Below, one piece after another: positions 32,274 to 40,565 of a stretch of 64,000 nucleotides of DNA (within the stretch, counting starts at the first letter, position 1; each line of letters starts with the position of its first letter). Below the pieces are notes generated by a model. That model was not told where the DNA came from, ran no database searches, and saw nothing but the letters and a program-made list of their open reading frames with translations. The DNA is from CAWKCE01 sp032127035 (GTDB lineage: Bacteria > Actinomycetota > Actinomycetes > JAHEKZ01): positions 1 to 64,000 of the forward strand of contig CAWKCE010000001.1 of NCBI GenBank assembly GCA_963848085.1. The letters run 5' to 3'. The translations under genes and the position numbers were made by a program.

Positions 32274-32288
32274 GTCCGGATACCGGAC
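32274..32288 (+). promoter_or_regulatory. Inverted repeat upstream of the alpha/beta hydrolase gene
   Basis: GTCCGG-ATA-CCGGAC is a perfect 6-3-6 inverted repeat 34 bp before ATG 32322, placed where an operator could overlap the promoter. No regulator gene is adjacent. Confidence 0.3.
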
Positions 32289-32321
32289 TTGCGACCTGAG
32301 CGACAACCGTGAAGGGGCGAG

Positions 32322-33218
32322 ATGATCGTCGACGGCACTCCGAGGCTCGAAGGCACCGTCCTGCGCCAGGACCTGAAGATCAGCTACCAGGTCTTCGGCG
32401 ACGGCCCCCGGGCGATTCTGCTGCTCCCGACCTGGTCGATCGTTCACTCAGACTTCTGGCGACATCAGGTACCGCACTTTGCGAGGGACTACACGGTCGT
32501 CGCCTTCGACGGACTCGGAAATGGCGGATCCGACCGACCGACGGATCCGGATGCCTACAGCGACTACCTCTTTGCGGATGACGCCCTTGCCGTCCTCGAC
32601 GCCGTGGGCGTACGGGAGGCGGTGTCCATGTCGGTGTCTGCGGGAGCGGGCTGGAACCTCCTGCTCGCCTCACGCCACCCCGACCGGATCCCCGCCGCTG
32701 TCTTCGTCGGCTCGGCCATCCCCTTCGGTCCCCCCGCCGCACACCGATCCGAGTCTCTCGAGAAGTTCAACGAGGCGCTGGCGAGTCACGAGGGATGGCT
32801 GAGATTCAACCGGGACTACTGGAGTCGGGACTGGCCCGACTTCCTTCGCTTCTTCTTCGGTCAGTGCTTCACCGAGGCCGACTCCGAAGCCCAGATCGAA
32901 CATTTTGTGCAGATGGGGCTGGAGACCACCCCCGAGGTCATCGGCGCAACGGTGGATGCTCCCGGACCTGGTCGCGACCAAGCCATCGCGCTGGCCGAGG
33001 CCGTGCGCATTCCGCTCCTCGTGATCCACGGCGACGACGACGCCATCATCAACGTCGGGAAGGGTCGAGAGCTCGCCCGACTCACCGGCGCCCAGTACGT
33101 CGAGCGGCCCGGAGAGGGGCATGAACCTCAGTCGCGCAACCCGGAGTCGACCAACGCCATCATCGACGACTTCCTGCGGCGTCACTACCCAGCCACCCTG
33201 GACCCCGACGCTTCGTGA
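32322..33218 (+). CDS. Alpha/beta-fold hydrolase
   Basis: This is a 298-residue hydrolase. An oxyanion-region motif LLLPTWSIVHSDFW precedes the nucleophile elbow SVSAGAG (Ser in place of the first Gly of GxSxG). The acid is in VIHGDDDAIINV and the catalytic His in PGEGHEPQSR. Start ATG 32322 with GAAGGGGCGAG upstream. It resembles the hydrolase domain fused to adenylate cyclases in some actinobacteria, but it stands alone here. The substrate is unknown. Confidence 0.8.
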   Translation: MIVDGTPRLEGTVLRQDLKISYQVFGDGPRAILLLPTWSIVHSDFWRHQVPHFARDYTVVAFDGLGNGGSDRPTDPDAYSDYLFADDALAVLDAVGVREAVSMSVSAGAGWNLLLASRHPDRIPAAVFVGSAIPFGPPAAHRSESLEKFNEALASHEGWLRFNRDYWSRDWPDFLRFFFGQCFTEADSEAQIEHFVQMGLETTPEVIGATVDAPGPGRDQAIALAEAVRIPLLVIHGDDDAIINVGKGRELARLTGAQYVERPGEGHEPQSRNPESTNAIIDDFLRRHYPATLDPDAS

Positions 33219-33271
33219 CCTACCGGTTGGACAGTGCAGCCGGAACTGCCCGCGCGCCCTCCGAAGTCGGG

Positions 33272-34042
33272 TCAGTCCGACGCCATTACTGCGAACGTCG
33301 CCCCCGTCGGGTCGGAAACCTCGGCGAGACGTCCGTAAGGGGTGTCCTGGGGCGACCGCAGGACAGTACCCCCGAGTCCTTCGACCTGCGCCGTCGTGGC
33401 ATCCGCGTCCGCCACGGCGAAGTAGACGCGCCACTTGGCCGGCGACCCTTCCGGCAGGAAGCCCGACCCGTCCATGATCCCAGCCCTCGCCGCATCTCCC
33501 TCGCCCAACGTGGTGTAGCGGAACTCGTCAGTGTCACCCAGGACATGCGTCTGCCAACCGAACACGTCCTCGTAGAAGGCGACGGACGCGGCGAAGTCGC
33601 GAGTGAGCAGCTCGAACCAGGCCGGAGCACCGGGCTCGTCGATGAGCCCGAACCCGGAGAACGTGCCTGGCTGCCACACACCGACAGCGGCGTGACCGGG
33701 GTCGGTGAGCATCGCCATGGTCCCCAGGGCCATCACTCCCATCGTCGGCACGACCACCTGGCCACCCGAGGCGGCAGCCGCCTTCACCGTCGTCTCCGCG
33801 TCGTCGCTGGCCAGGTAGACCGACCAGGAGTCGGGCGCACCCGAGGTGCCGTCGTTCGTCATGCAACCGGCGAGCATCTCGCCGTCCTTGCGCAGGTTGA
33901 TGTACCCGCCGTATTGCTCCCCCATGTACTCCGGGGTCCAACCGAACAGCTCCCCGTAGAACGGTACGGTCCGGTCCGGGTCGGAGGTGAACAGCTCCAC
34001 CCAGCAGGGCGCTCCGGGGGATGACGCGGCGTGTTTCGACAT
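33272..34042 (-). CDS. VOC (glyoxalase/bleomycin-resistance fold) protein, two domains
   Basis: This is a 256-residue protein with two VOC domains: the first begins PCWVELFTSDPDRTVPFYGELFGW, the second PAWFELLTRDFAASVAFYEDVFGW. Each has the beta-alpha-beta-beta-beta pattern and ends with a PTMGVMALG/VSDPTGATF-type edge. Such paired-VOC proteins are often annotated 27 kDa antigen-like or glyoxalase-family; the reaction is unknown. ATG 34042 is chosen for GGAGG six bases upstream (an ATG at 34063 is also in frame). Confidence 0.83.
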   Translation of the reverse strand: MSKHAASSPGAPCWVELFTSDPDRTVPFYGELFGWTPEYMGEQYGGYINLRKDGEMLAGCMTNDGTSGAPDSWSVYLASDDAETTVKAAAASGGQVVVPTMGVMALGTMAMLTDPGHAAVGVWQPGTFSGFGLIDEPGAPAWFELLTRDFAASVAFYEDVFGWQTHVLGDTDEFRYTTLGEGDAARAGIMDGSGFLPEGSPAKWRVYFAVADADATTAQVEGLGGTVLRSPQDTPYGRLAEVSDPTGATFAVMASD

Positions 34043-34181
34043 GTCGGCCTCCTGACCGGTCACGGAAGTGACAACCAGACCGTCAGGCTAGCCCCGTCCG
34101 GCTGAGCGCAGCTCTGGACTTTCGGGCCGGAGCAGGGAAGCACTCCGTCCCGACTGCTCCACGCGGCCCGAGTGCGAGCGC

Positions 34182-35297
34182 CTACCGCCGCAGGGTGAGG
34201 GCCACCCGGTCGTGGTCGGCGAGCGCACCGCCCTCCACCAGCGCGACCCAGCCACCACGATGAAGGACGGTCTCGATCAGCTCATCGACAGCGTCGTCGA
34301 TCACGTCGGGGTGCTCGACGTCGGCGGCGGGGGTGAGGAGCTCGCCGGTGGGGTCGACCCTCGCGGGGTAGAAGTAGTCCTCCTCGACCGCGAGCATCTC
34401 CGGGCGCTCCGCTTGGGCAGCCAGCCAGGCGGAGGCGATGCCAGAGACGACTCGCTTGCCGCTCGTCCTCGCCTCGAGCAGCGTGAGCGCTTCCTTCTGC
34501 CGGGATCGCAGATAGCCCTCCATGACCACGCGGATCCGCGGCACCAGGTCAACGATCGGAGCGGTGACCATGCTGCCCTGGACACAGCCGGCCAACCGTC
34601 CGAGGTTGGCGGAGAGCCCGCGGAACTCAGCCAGCTCACGTTCGGTGCCCACCAGGACCAAGGGAGCAGGGTGGATCCGTAGGTAGGCGCCGAGGGCTCG
34701 GTCGACGTCGCGGTAGAAGGACCGTCGCTCCTCCACCCGCATGCCGCGCGCACCGCGCTGTGCGACCTCGGCACCGGCCGCCAGGAGGGGGAACGACCGG
34801 CCGGGCACTGGGTGGAGGTCATCACCCATGCCCGCGAACAGCCTCGCCTCGTGTCGGCTCAGGGCCAGGACGACGTGGAGCGGGGTCCGGTGGAGCGCCC
34901 GCACCAGGTCGCGGGTGGCGAACGTGGGATCGACGACGACGCGATCGGCCACCGGCAGGTTCAGGTGGACGACGGCAGTCGTGACCGCCGAGGCGAAGAC
35001 GGCGATGGCCTCGGTCGCGGGCCCTCCGACCGCGTCCTCGGCAGCGTCAGCCAGGGACCCGAGGAACACCCCCCGGACCCCGGGAAGGGCCTCCTCCGCC
35101 AACCGAGCCTCGGCGTCCCGCACCATCCCGAGCAGCCGCTCTGCGTCCTCCGGCAACATCCGAGGCGCCGGTGTCGTCGACATCAGCAGCGACACAGCCG
35201 GGTAGCTCTTGATGCCCTGGAGCAGCGTGACCATGCTCGGGGTCGGCAACGCCGGGCGGGTCCTCACCATGTGATCAGCGGGCTTCTGGGTGGTCAT
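34182..35297 (-). CDS. baeRF-family protein (eRF1-like, release-factor fold)
   Basis: This is a 371-residue protein resembling the bacterial archaeo-eukaryotic release-factor families (baeRF3-like). N-terminal part: LPTPSMVTLLQGIKSYPAVSLLMST. Middle eRF1 domain-2-like part: HVVLALSRHEARLFAGMGDDLHPV. C-terminal domain-3-like part: APIVDLVPRIRVVMEGYLRSRQKEALTLLEAR, ending ETVLHRGGWVALVEGGALADHDRVALTLR. It lacks an evident GGQ. ATG 35297 (GGAGGA upstream) overlaps the terC stop (ATGA), so it is made from the Mn-riboswitch-controlled transcript. It may act on ribosomes under metal or other stress; this is inference. Confidence 0.75.
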   Translation of the reverse strand: MTTQKPADHMVRTRPALPTPSMVTLLQGIKSYPAVSLLMSTTPAPRMLPEDAERLLGMVRDAEARLAEEALPGVRGVFLGSLADAAEDAVGGPATEAIAVFASAVTTAVVHLNLPVADRVVVDPTFATRDLVRALHRTPLHVVLALSRHEARLFAGMGDDLHPVPGRSFPLLAAGAEVAQRGARGMRVEERRSFYRDVDRALGAYLRIHPAPLVLVGTERELAEFRGLSANLGRLAGCVQGSMVTAPIVDLVPRIRVVMEGYLRSRQKEALTLLEARTSGKRVVSGIASAWLAAQAERPEMLAVEEDYFYPARVDPTGELLTPAADVEHPDVIDDAVDELIETVLHRGGWVALVEGGALADHDRVALTLRR

Positions 35298-36268
35298 GAT
35301 GGTCCTCCTGAGGAGACGGACTGGGTGACTGGTGCGGGAGACGTACCCGTGGTGTCCGGGCCGTTCTTGGTGCGCCACAGGCTCGCGGCCACCGACCCGA
35401 GGACCAGGGCGCCGATCACGCCGAGGGAGAGCGTGATGGGGATCTTGTAGAGGTCGAGGAGCAGCATCTTGACGCCGACGAATACGAGCACCGCGGCCAG
35501 GCCGACCTTGAGGTAGACGAAGCGGTGCATGAGGTCGGCGAGCAGGAAGTACATGGCGCGCAGGCCGAGGATCGCGAAGGCGTTGCTGGTGAACACGAGG
35601 AACGGTTCTTGGGTGATGGCGAAGACCGCCGGGATCGAGTCGACGGCAAAGATCAGGTCCGTGACCTCCACGAGCACGAGAACCGTGAACAGCGGGGTGG
35701 CCAGCCAGCGACCGTTCTCCTTGACCCAGAGCTTCGTGCCGTGCCAGTTCGGGGTGCCGGGGATGACTCGTCGGGTGAGTCGGAGCACTGGGTGCTGGGT
35801 CGGGTCGGAGTGGGTGTTGCGGTGCCGGTACATCTGGATGCCGGTGACGACCAGTAACCCACCGAACGCGTAGAGGACCCAGGCGAACCGGTCGATGAGC
35901 ACGGCCCCGCCGGCGATGAACACCGCCCGCATGACGAGCGCCCCAAGCACGCCGTAGAACAGCACCCGGTGCTGGTACGCGCGCGGCACGGCGAAGGCGG
36001 CGAAGATGAGCGCGAAGACGAAGACGTTGTCGACGGCCAGGCTCTTCTCGATGACGTAGCCGGCGTAGTACTCCCCGGCCGCCTCGGAACCGAACATCCG
36101 CCAGACGACCACGCCGAAGCCCAGACCTAGGCTCACCCAGACGGCGGACCAGACGCCCGCCTCCCGGAGCGAGACGACCCGCTCACCGCGGTGAGCCCTC
36201 AGATCGATGGCGAGCATGCCCAGGATCACCACAAAGACGGTGAACCACAGCCACACGGGAACGGACAC
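35294..36268 (-). CDS. terC: TerC/Alx-family integral membrane protein (manganese exporter-like)
   Basis: This 324-residue protein of seven to nine membrane helices carries the TerC signature: EYYAGYVIEKSLAVDNVFVF (Asp in the membrane motif) and its repeat VEVTDLIFAVDSIPAVFAI. Relatives such as E. coli Alx and B. subtilis MeeF/MeeY handle Mn2+ export, including metallation of secreted proteins. Starts at GTG 36268 with GGAGGAA six bases upstream. A yybP-ykoY Mn2+ riboswitch lies in its leader, and a baeRF gene is coupled downstream. Confidence 0.92.
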   Translation of the reverse strand: MSVPVWLWFTVFVVILGMLAIDLRAHRGERVVSLREAGVWSAVWVSLGLGFGVVVWRMFGSEAAGEYYAGYVIEKSLAVDNVFVFALIFAAFAVPRAYQHRVLFYGVLGALVMRAVFIAGGAVLIDRFAWVLYAFGGLLVVTGIQMYRHRNTHSDPTQHPVLRLTRRVIPGTPNWHGTKLWVKENGRWLATPLFTVLVLVEVTDLIFAVDSIPAVFAITQEPFLVFTSNAFAILGLRAMYFLLADLMHRFVYLKVGLAAVLVFVGVKMLLLDLYKIPITLSLGVIGALVLGSVAASLWRTKNGPDTTGTSPAPVTQSVSSGGPS

Positions 36269-36297
36269 GGGGCTTCCTCCGGTTGCGAGTGCGCGAA

Positions 36298-36402
36298 CCG
36301 AAGGTCTCTCCCGGTGCCGACTCCTCGCCGGTCACCCACTCCCGCCGAGCCCGGTCGGGCCGTACTGACGACGAGAACGCCTGGGGATACTCCCCTTCAC
36401 CC
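36298..36402 (-). promoter_or_regulatory. yybP-ykoY manganese riboswitch upstream of terC
   Basis: Read on the minus strand, the leader contains both conserved internal-loop elements of this class: GAAGGGGAGTATCCCC (about 36398-36383) and CCGGGAGAGACCTTCGG (about 36313-36297), joined by GC-rich arms including CGTCGTCAGTACGGC. In the known structure these loops dock side by side around Mn2+. The aptamer ends about 30 bp before the GTG start, which suits control of translation or early termination. A 7-bp hairpin CGCCGAG-TCTC-CTCGGCG (36402-36419) sits immediately upstream. The call is by motif; no covariance score was run. Confidence 0.85.
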
Positions 36403-36419
36403 GCCGAGTCTCCTCGGCG

Positions 36420-36645
36420 AGTGCCAGCAGGGTGTCCTACTGACGAAAATAGTTTCGTGTATTGGATGAGGTATGTCAAGGCGACGTTCTCGTCGAACCT
36501 CCGGCCGAGATTCGGGTTCCCACCGGGGTCGGCGAGGAACTTCGGCCTCTGTCGCCGGTCCGCGTCGGATCGTAGGTTCGACAGTGGAGGCGTCCGCGCC
36601 ACAACTGCTGAAGAGGTGGTGCACACGCATGCTGAGGAGTCGCAG
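36420..36645. other. Divergent leader between terC riboswitch and the NfnA-like gene
   Basis: No gene or further riboswitch was recognised here. The AT-rich patch ACGAAAATAGTTTCGTGTATT (36444-36461 region) contains the short inverted repeat CGAAA-ATAG-TTTCG and, on the minus strand, promoter-like AT richness for terC. The GAGGAG at 36634-36639 is the ribosome site for ATG 36646. Confidence 0.4.
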
Positions 36646-37485
36646 ATGTACCCAGTACGCCGGCGGGAACAGTTGGCCCCACGTGTGGTCGAACTCGTGG
36701 TGCAGGCGCCCCGGATCGCGGCGAAGCGGAAACCAGGTCAGTTCGTCATCGCTCGACTGGCGGACGGTGCCGAGCGCATCCCGCTCACCATCGCCGACGC
36801 GGATTCATCGGCTGGAACTATCACCTTGGTGATCCAGTCCGTCGGCAAGAGCACCGCCGATCTGTGCGACATCGACGTCGGCGACGCGATCCGCGACGTA
36901 GCAGGACCACTCGGCCGGCCCACCGACCTCCTCGCCGCCGGCCATGCCGCCTGTGTGGGAGGTGGGGTGGGGACCGCTGTCGTCCTGCCGATCGCGCGGG
37001 CGCTGTCCGCCCGAGGAGTGACGGTGACGTCGATAGTCGGTGCCAGGACCTCGTCGCAGCTGCTGCTGGTCGACCAGCTCCGCGAGCTCGGCGAGGTACA
37101 GGTCTGCACCGACGACGGCAGCGAGGGGCACCGAGGCGTGGTGTCCGACCAGCTCGCTGTGCTGTGTGACAGCACCCAGGTCGACGCGGTCTACGCCGTC
37201 GGTCCGGTGGCGATGATGCGTGCCTGCGCCGACGTGACTCGCCCCCTGCGGATCCCCACCACGGTGTCGCTCAACTCGATCATGGTGGACGGCACCGGAA
37301 TGTGTGGGGGCTGCCGCGTGCGCGTCGACGGGCAGACGCGGTACGCCTGCGTCGACGGTCCCGAGTTCGACGGCCACCAGGTCGACTACGACCTGCTCGC
37401 CGACCGACTCACCACCTACCGCACCTTCGAGCAGGAAGCCCTCGACCGACGAGGCGCCTGCACACCAGCGGGAACCACACCATGA
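36646..37485 (+). CDS. nfnA: NfnA/SudB-like NAD(P)H-ferredoxin oxidoreductase FAD subunit
   Basis: This 279-residue ferredoxin-NADP-reductase-fold protein has the FAD motif PGQFVIARL...RIPLTIADAD, the NAD-binding GGGVGTAVVLPIARALSARG, and the C-terminal [2Fe-2S] site MCGGCRVRVDG...YACVDGPEFDGH. This last motif is specific for NfnA/SudB and related GltBD-linked electron-transfer subunits. With the next gene it forms the electron-bifurcating NADH-dependent ferredoxin:NADP+ oxidoreductase (or sulfide dehydrogenase). ATG 36646 is preceded by GAGGAG. Confidence 0.87.
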   Translation: MYPVRRREQLAPRVVELVVQAPRIAAKRKPGQFVIARLADGAERIPLTIADADSSAGTITLVIQSVGKSTADLCDIDVGDAIRDVAGPLGRPTDLLAAGHAACVGGGVGTAVVLPIARALSARGVTVTSIVGARTSSQLLLVDQLRELGEVQVCTDDGSEGHRGVVSDQLAVLCDSTQVDAVYAVGPVAMMRACADVTRPLRIPTTVSLNSIMVDGTGMCGGCRVRVDGQTRYACVDGPEFDGHQVDYDLLADRLTTYRTFEQEALDRRGACTPAGTTP

Positions 37486-38930
37486 CCACTCCTCCAGACA
37501 CGACCGGGTCCAACCGGACGGTCTCCAACAAGGAACGGATGGCGGTTTCCCGCCAGCGCATGCCTACCCGGCCGGCCGACGAACGCGCCCACACGTTCGA
37601 CGAGGTGAACACCGGGCTCGGGCACGACGAGGCTCTGATCGAGGCGATGCGCTGCCTGCAGTGCACACGTGCCTGGTGCGTCGATGCCTGTCCCGTCCAC
37701 GTCGACATCCCCGCCATGCTCGACCGGCTCGCCGACGACGACCTGGTGGGGGCCGCCCGGTCGCTGCTGTCGGACAACGCGTTGCCGTGCGTCACCGGGC
37801 GCGTCTGCCCGCAGGAGATCCAGTGCGAGGGCGCCTGCCCCAGGGGCAGGCGGGGCGAGGCGGTCGCGATCGGCCACCTCGAGCGCTACCTCGCCGACTG
37901 GGCGGCAGACCACCCGGACCTCGTGGAGCCGGCAACCGGCGTCGTTCCCAACGGCGGGTCGGTCGCCGTGGTCGGATCGGGGCCTGGCGGCTTGACCGCG
38001 GCCGGCGAGCTGGCCCGCACGGGTCACGCGGTCACCGTGTTCGAGGCCTTCCACGTCGCCGGAGGCGTCCTCAGCTACGGCATCCCCCCGTTCCGGCTAC
38101 CCCGTGACGTCACGGCGCGCGAGGTCGCCCGGCTCGAGCGGCTGGGTGTCGTCGTCGAGACCAATGCGGTGGTCGGTCGGACGTACGACCTCGACGAGCT
38201 GCGCCGAGACTTCGACGCGGTGTTCCTCGCCGTAGGGGCGGGCCTGCCGGTGTTTCTCGAGATCCCCGGCGAGGACCTCAAAGGCGTCTACTCCGCCAAC
38301 GAGTACCTCACCCGCGTCAACCTGATGGGAGCCTTCGGGCCGGATGCCGAGACCCCGGTCGCGCGAGGCAGCCGGGTGGCGGTGGTGGGGGGCGGAAACG
38401 TCGCTATGGACGCCGTACGAACCGCACGCAGGCTCGGCGCCGACGACGCCGTCATCGTGTACCGGCGCACCCGAGAGGAGCTACCCGCACGGGTGGAGGA
38501 GGTACGTCACGCCGAGGAGGAGGGCGTGCGGTTCGACTTCCTGGTGTCACCGCTCGAGGTCCTGAGCGACGACGACGGATGGGTGAGAGGGCTCAGCTGT
38601 CAGCGGATGGTGCTCGGCGATCCGGACGAGTCAGGTCGTCGGCGCCCGGTGCCGGTCCCCAACAGCCAGTTCGAGTGTGCGTGCGATGTGGTTGTCGAGG
38701 CGGTCGGGACCCGTGCCAACCCGCTGCTGACGCACTCCGCGCCCGGGCTCGACCTCGACGGCCGCGGGTTCATCGAGGTTGACGACGACGGCCGCACCTC
38801 GCTGCCGGGGGTGTTCGCCGGCGGTGACATCGTGCGAGGCTCGGCCACGGTGATCCTCGCGATGGGCGACGGCAAACGCTCGGCAGCGGCGATCGACGCC
38901 TACCTGAAAGGGCCACAGACGTGGAGATGA
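37482..38930 (+). CDS. nfnB: NfnB/SudA-like flavin- and 4Fe-4S-containing subunit (GltD-like)
   Basis: This is a 482-residue protein of the GltD family. N-terminal bis-[4Fe-4S] domain: MRCLQCTRAWCVDACPVHVDI and CVTGRVCPQEIQCEGACPRG. FAD-binding motif: VAVVGSGPGGLTAAGELA. NADP-binding motif: VAVVGGGNVAMDAVRTARRLG. C-terminal FAD closure: LPGVFAGGDIVRGSATVILAMGDG. Its start overlaps the NfnA stop. NfnAB couples NADPH oxidation to reduction of NAD+ and ferredoxin. Alone it could be a small glutamate synthase chain, but no GltA-type large chain is present and the NfnA partner decides. Confidence 0.87.
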   Translation: MTTPPDTTGSNRTVSNKERMAVSRQRMPTRPADERAHTFDEVNTGLGHDEALIEAMRCLQCTRAWCVDACPVHVDIPAMLDRLADDDLVGAARSLLSDNALPCVTGRVCPQEIQCEGACPRGRRGEAVAIGHLERYLADWAADHPDLVEPATGVVPNGGSVAVVGSGPGGLTAAGELARTGHAVTVFEAFHVAGGVLSYGIPPFRLPRDVTAREVARLERLGVVVETNAVVGRTYDLDELRRDFDAVFLAVGAGLPVFLEIPGEDLKGVYSANEYLTRVNLMGAFGPDAETPVARGSRVAVVGGGNVAMDAVRTARRLGADDAVIVYRRTREELPARVEEVRHAEEEGVRFDFLVSPLEVLSDDDGWVRGLSCQRMVLGDPDESGRRRPVPVPNSQFECACDVVVEAVGTRANPLLTHSAPGLDLDGRGFIEVDDDGRTSLPGVFAGGDIVRGSATVILAMGDGKRSAAAIDAYLKGPQTWR

Positions 38931-39334
38931 CTGAGGCACTGGAGTTCGCCGCTCAGCACCGGAAGGGCACGCTGGTCACGATCCGGCGGGACGGCCGTCC
39001 CCAGGTGTCGAACGTCCTCTACGTGCTGGCCGGCGGGACCGCACGCATGTCGGTGACCGCCGACCGCGCCAAGACCCGCAACCTCGAACGTGACCCCAGG
39101 GCCTGCCTGCATGTCACCGACGAGACGTTCTGGAAGTACGTCGTCCTCGACGGGACGGTGAGCCTGAGTCCGCCAGCGGCCGACCCACAGGACGCCACCG
39201 TCGAGGCCCTGGTGGACTACTACCGCCAGTCATCCGGGGAGCACCCCGACTGGGACGAGTACCGCGCCGCGATGGTTGCCGAACGGCGGCTGATCGCCAC
39301 GCTCACCGTCACCCACGTGTACGGACAGGTCTAG
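38927..39334 (+). CDS. PPOX-class F420-dependent oxidoreductase-like protein
   Basis: This 135-residue split-barrel flavin/deazaflavin protein reads TEALEFAAQHRKGTLVTIRRDGRPQVSNVLYVL, then VTADRAKTRNLERDPRACLHV and a C-terminal EYRAAMVAERRLIATLTVTHVYG. This matches the actinobacterial TIGR03618/PPOX family. ATG 38927 overlaps the NfnB stop (ATGA), so it probably shares electron carriers with the pair; a GTG six bases earlier is possible. The substrate is unknown. Confidence 0.82.
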   Translation: MTEALEFAAQHRKGTLVTIRRDGRPQVSNVLYVLAGGTARMSVTADRAKTRNLERDPRACLHVTDETFWKYVVLDGTVSLSPPAADPQDATVEALVDYYRQSSGEHPDWDEYRAAMVAERRLIATLTVTHVYGQV

Positions 39335-39363
39335 CTCGACGTCAGGACCGCGAAGGACCAGAC

Positions 39364-40482
39364 CTAGTCGCCCTCGCGGGCGTGGTTGACCCAGGCCGCG
39401 AGCAGAGGGTCGACCAACCGGTAGCGGGGCGAGCCACCCGGAGTCGCCACGATGTCCCCGCGACCGGCGAGCGCGTCCAGCGCCGAGCGGACCGCCCCGC
39501 CGCGGGAGCCACCGACCGAGGACGCACCATAGGGCCGGTCACCCGCGGCGACCGCGGCCAGGACGCGACGCTGGCCCGAGGGCAGCGCCAGCCAGGCAGT
39601 ACGGAACTCGTCGCCCAGGTCGTCCATCACGCGGTCCCGGGCCGCGGCGAACGTGGCCTCGTCGGCGACCTCCTCGGGCGCCGTCAGCTCCCACACCGCG
39701 TGCGCCAGCAGGATGGTGCGCTGGGGGTGCCCGGAGGTGGCGTCGAGCAGTGGGCCGAGCGCCCGGCCGACATCGCGACCGGTGGCCGAGAACCGATCGG
39801 CCACGAAGCCGGCGCAGTCGTCTGCGGCCAGGGGCGGCAGCGGAATCGGACGGGCCTGCGCGTAGAAGGCGCGCCGGCGGTCGGCGAACAGCGCGTTCAT
39901 CATGCCGACGTGCGAGCCGGCGAAGACGTAGCTCGCGGCCTCCCCGTGGTGCTGCAGGGACGCGCGAAGCACCGCATCTGCCTTGGCGTCGGCGGCAAGC
40001 ACCTCCTGGAACTCGTCAAAGACGACGAGCGTGCGCCGGTAGGTCTTCTCGTAGAGCCGCACCGGCAGGTCGAGCCGCTCGGCCAGCGCGACCTGCACCG
40101 GTTCCAGGTGGGCGGTGGCGCGCACTCCCCCGGCCGATGCGGACACGGTCGGACGCAGGGTGCGTCGGACCCCGTCGAACCACCGAGCCGTCGGTCCGGT
40201 CAGCGCGGCGACGTAGGCGCGCTCGACGCGGTCCGCGACGTCGGCGAGCGTCAGGACCCCGAAGAAGTCCACGTAGACGCCGGTCCACCCGTCGGCCTCC
40301 GCCTCGCCGAGGACCCGGCGCAGCAACGACGTCTTGCCGTAGCGCCGGGGTGCCACCAGGCGGGCATGGTTCCCCTCGCGCGCGGTCGCCAGCAGCAGCT
40401 CGGTCTCGCCGTCGCGGTCGATCAGGTCATCGATGCCCACCGGCTGCGCGTAGCGGAAGGGGTTGGTCGCTGTGCCCGACAT
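39364..40482 (-). CDS. AAA+ ATPase of the archaeal-type ATPase_2/AAA_16 family
   Basis: This is a 372-residue P-loop protein with Walker A VAPRRYGKTSLLRR, Walker B TLVVFDEFQEVL, a sensor-like VFAGSHVGMMNALF and a C-terminal winged-helix region (LPSGQRRVLAAVAAGD...RGDIVATPGGSPRYRLVDP). It resembles STAND/ATPase_2 proteins of unknown role. Start ATG 40482 (MSGTATNPFRYAQPVG) was chosen because the family begins 'NPFryg..v'; the upstream in-frame residues look non-coding. Confidence 0.8.
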   Translation of the reverse strand: MSGTATNPFRYAQPVGIDDLIDRDGETELLLATAREGNHARLVAPRRYGKTSLLRRVLGEAEADGWTGVYVDFFGVLTLADVADRVERAYVAALTGPTARWFDGVRRTLRPTVSASAGGVRATAHLEPVQVALAERLDLPVRLYEKTYRRTLVVFDEFQEVLAADAKADAVLRASLQHHGEAASYVFAGSHVGMMNALFADRRRAFYAQARPIPLPPLAADDCAGFVADRFSATGRDVGRALGPLLDATSGHPQRTILLAHAVWELTAPEEVADEATFAAARDRVMDDLGDEFRTAWLALPSGQRRVLAAVAAGDRPYGASSVGGSRGGAVRSALDALAGRGDIVATPGGSPRYRLVDPLLAAWVNHAREGD

Positions 40483-40565
40483 GCTCTTGATGGTAGAGCA
40501 AAGGTGCTCGCTAGAAAAGAGACGACCCGTCGAGCTCAAGGCCGGCCGCTGACCTGCCGAACTAC

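Noticed and set aside
36444..36461. AT-rich inverted repeat near the terC leader as a phage or att site
   Set aside because: Only a short five-base stem with no second copy; better explained as promoter DNA.
37482..38930. Small subunit of glutamate synthase (gltD)
   Set aside because: No large GltB/GltA chain adjoins it; the NfnA/SudB-type partner gene is directly coupled.
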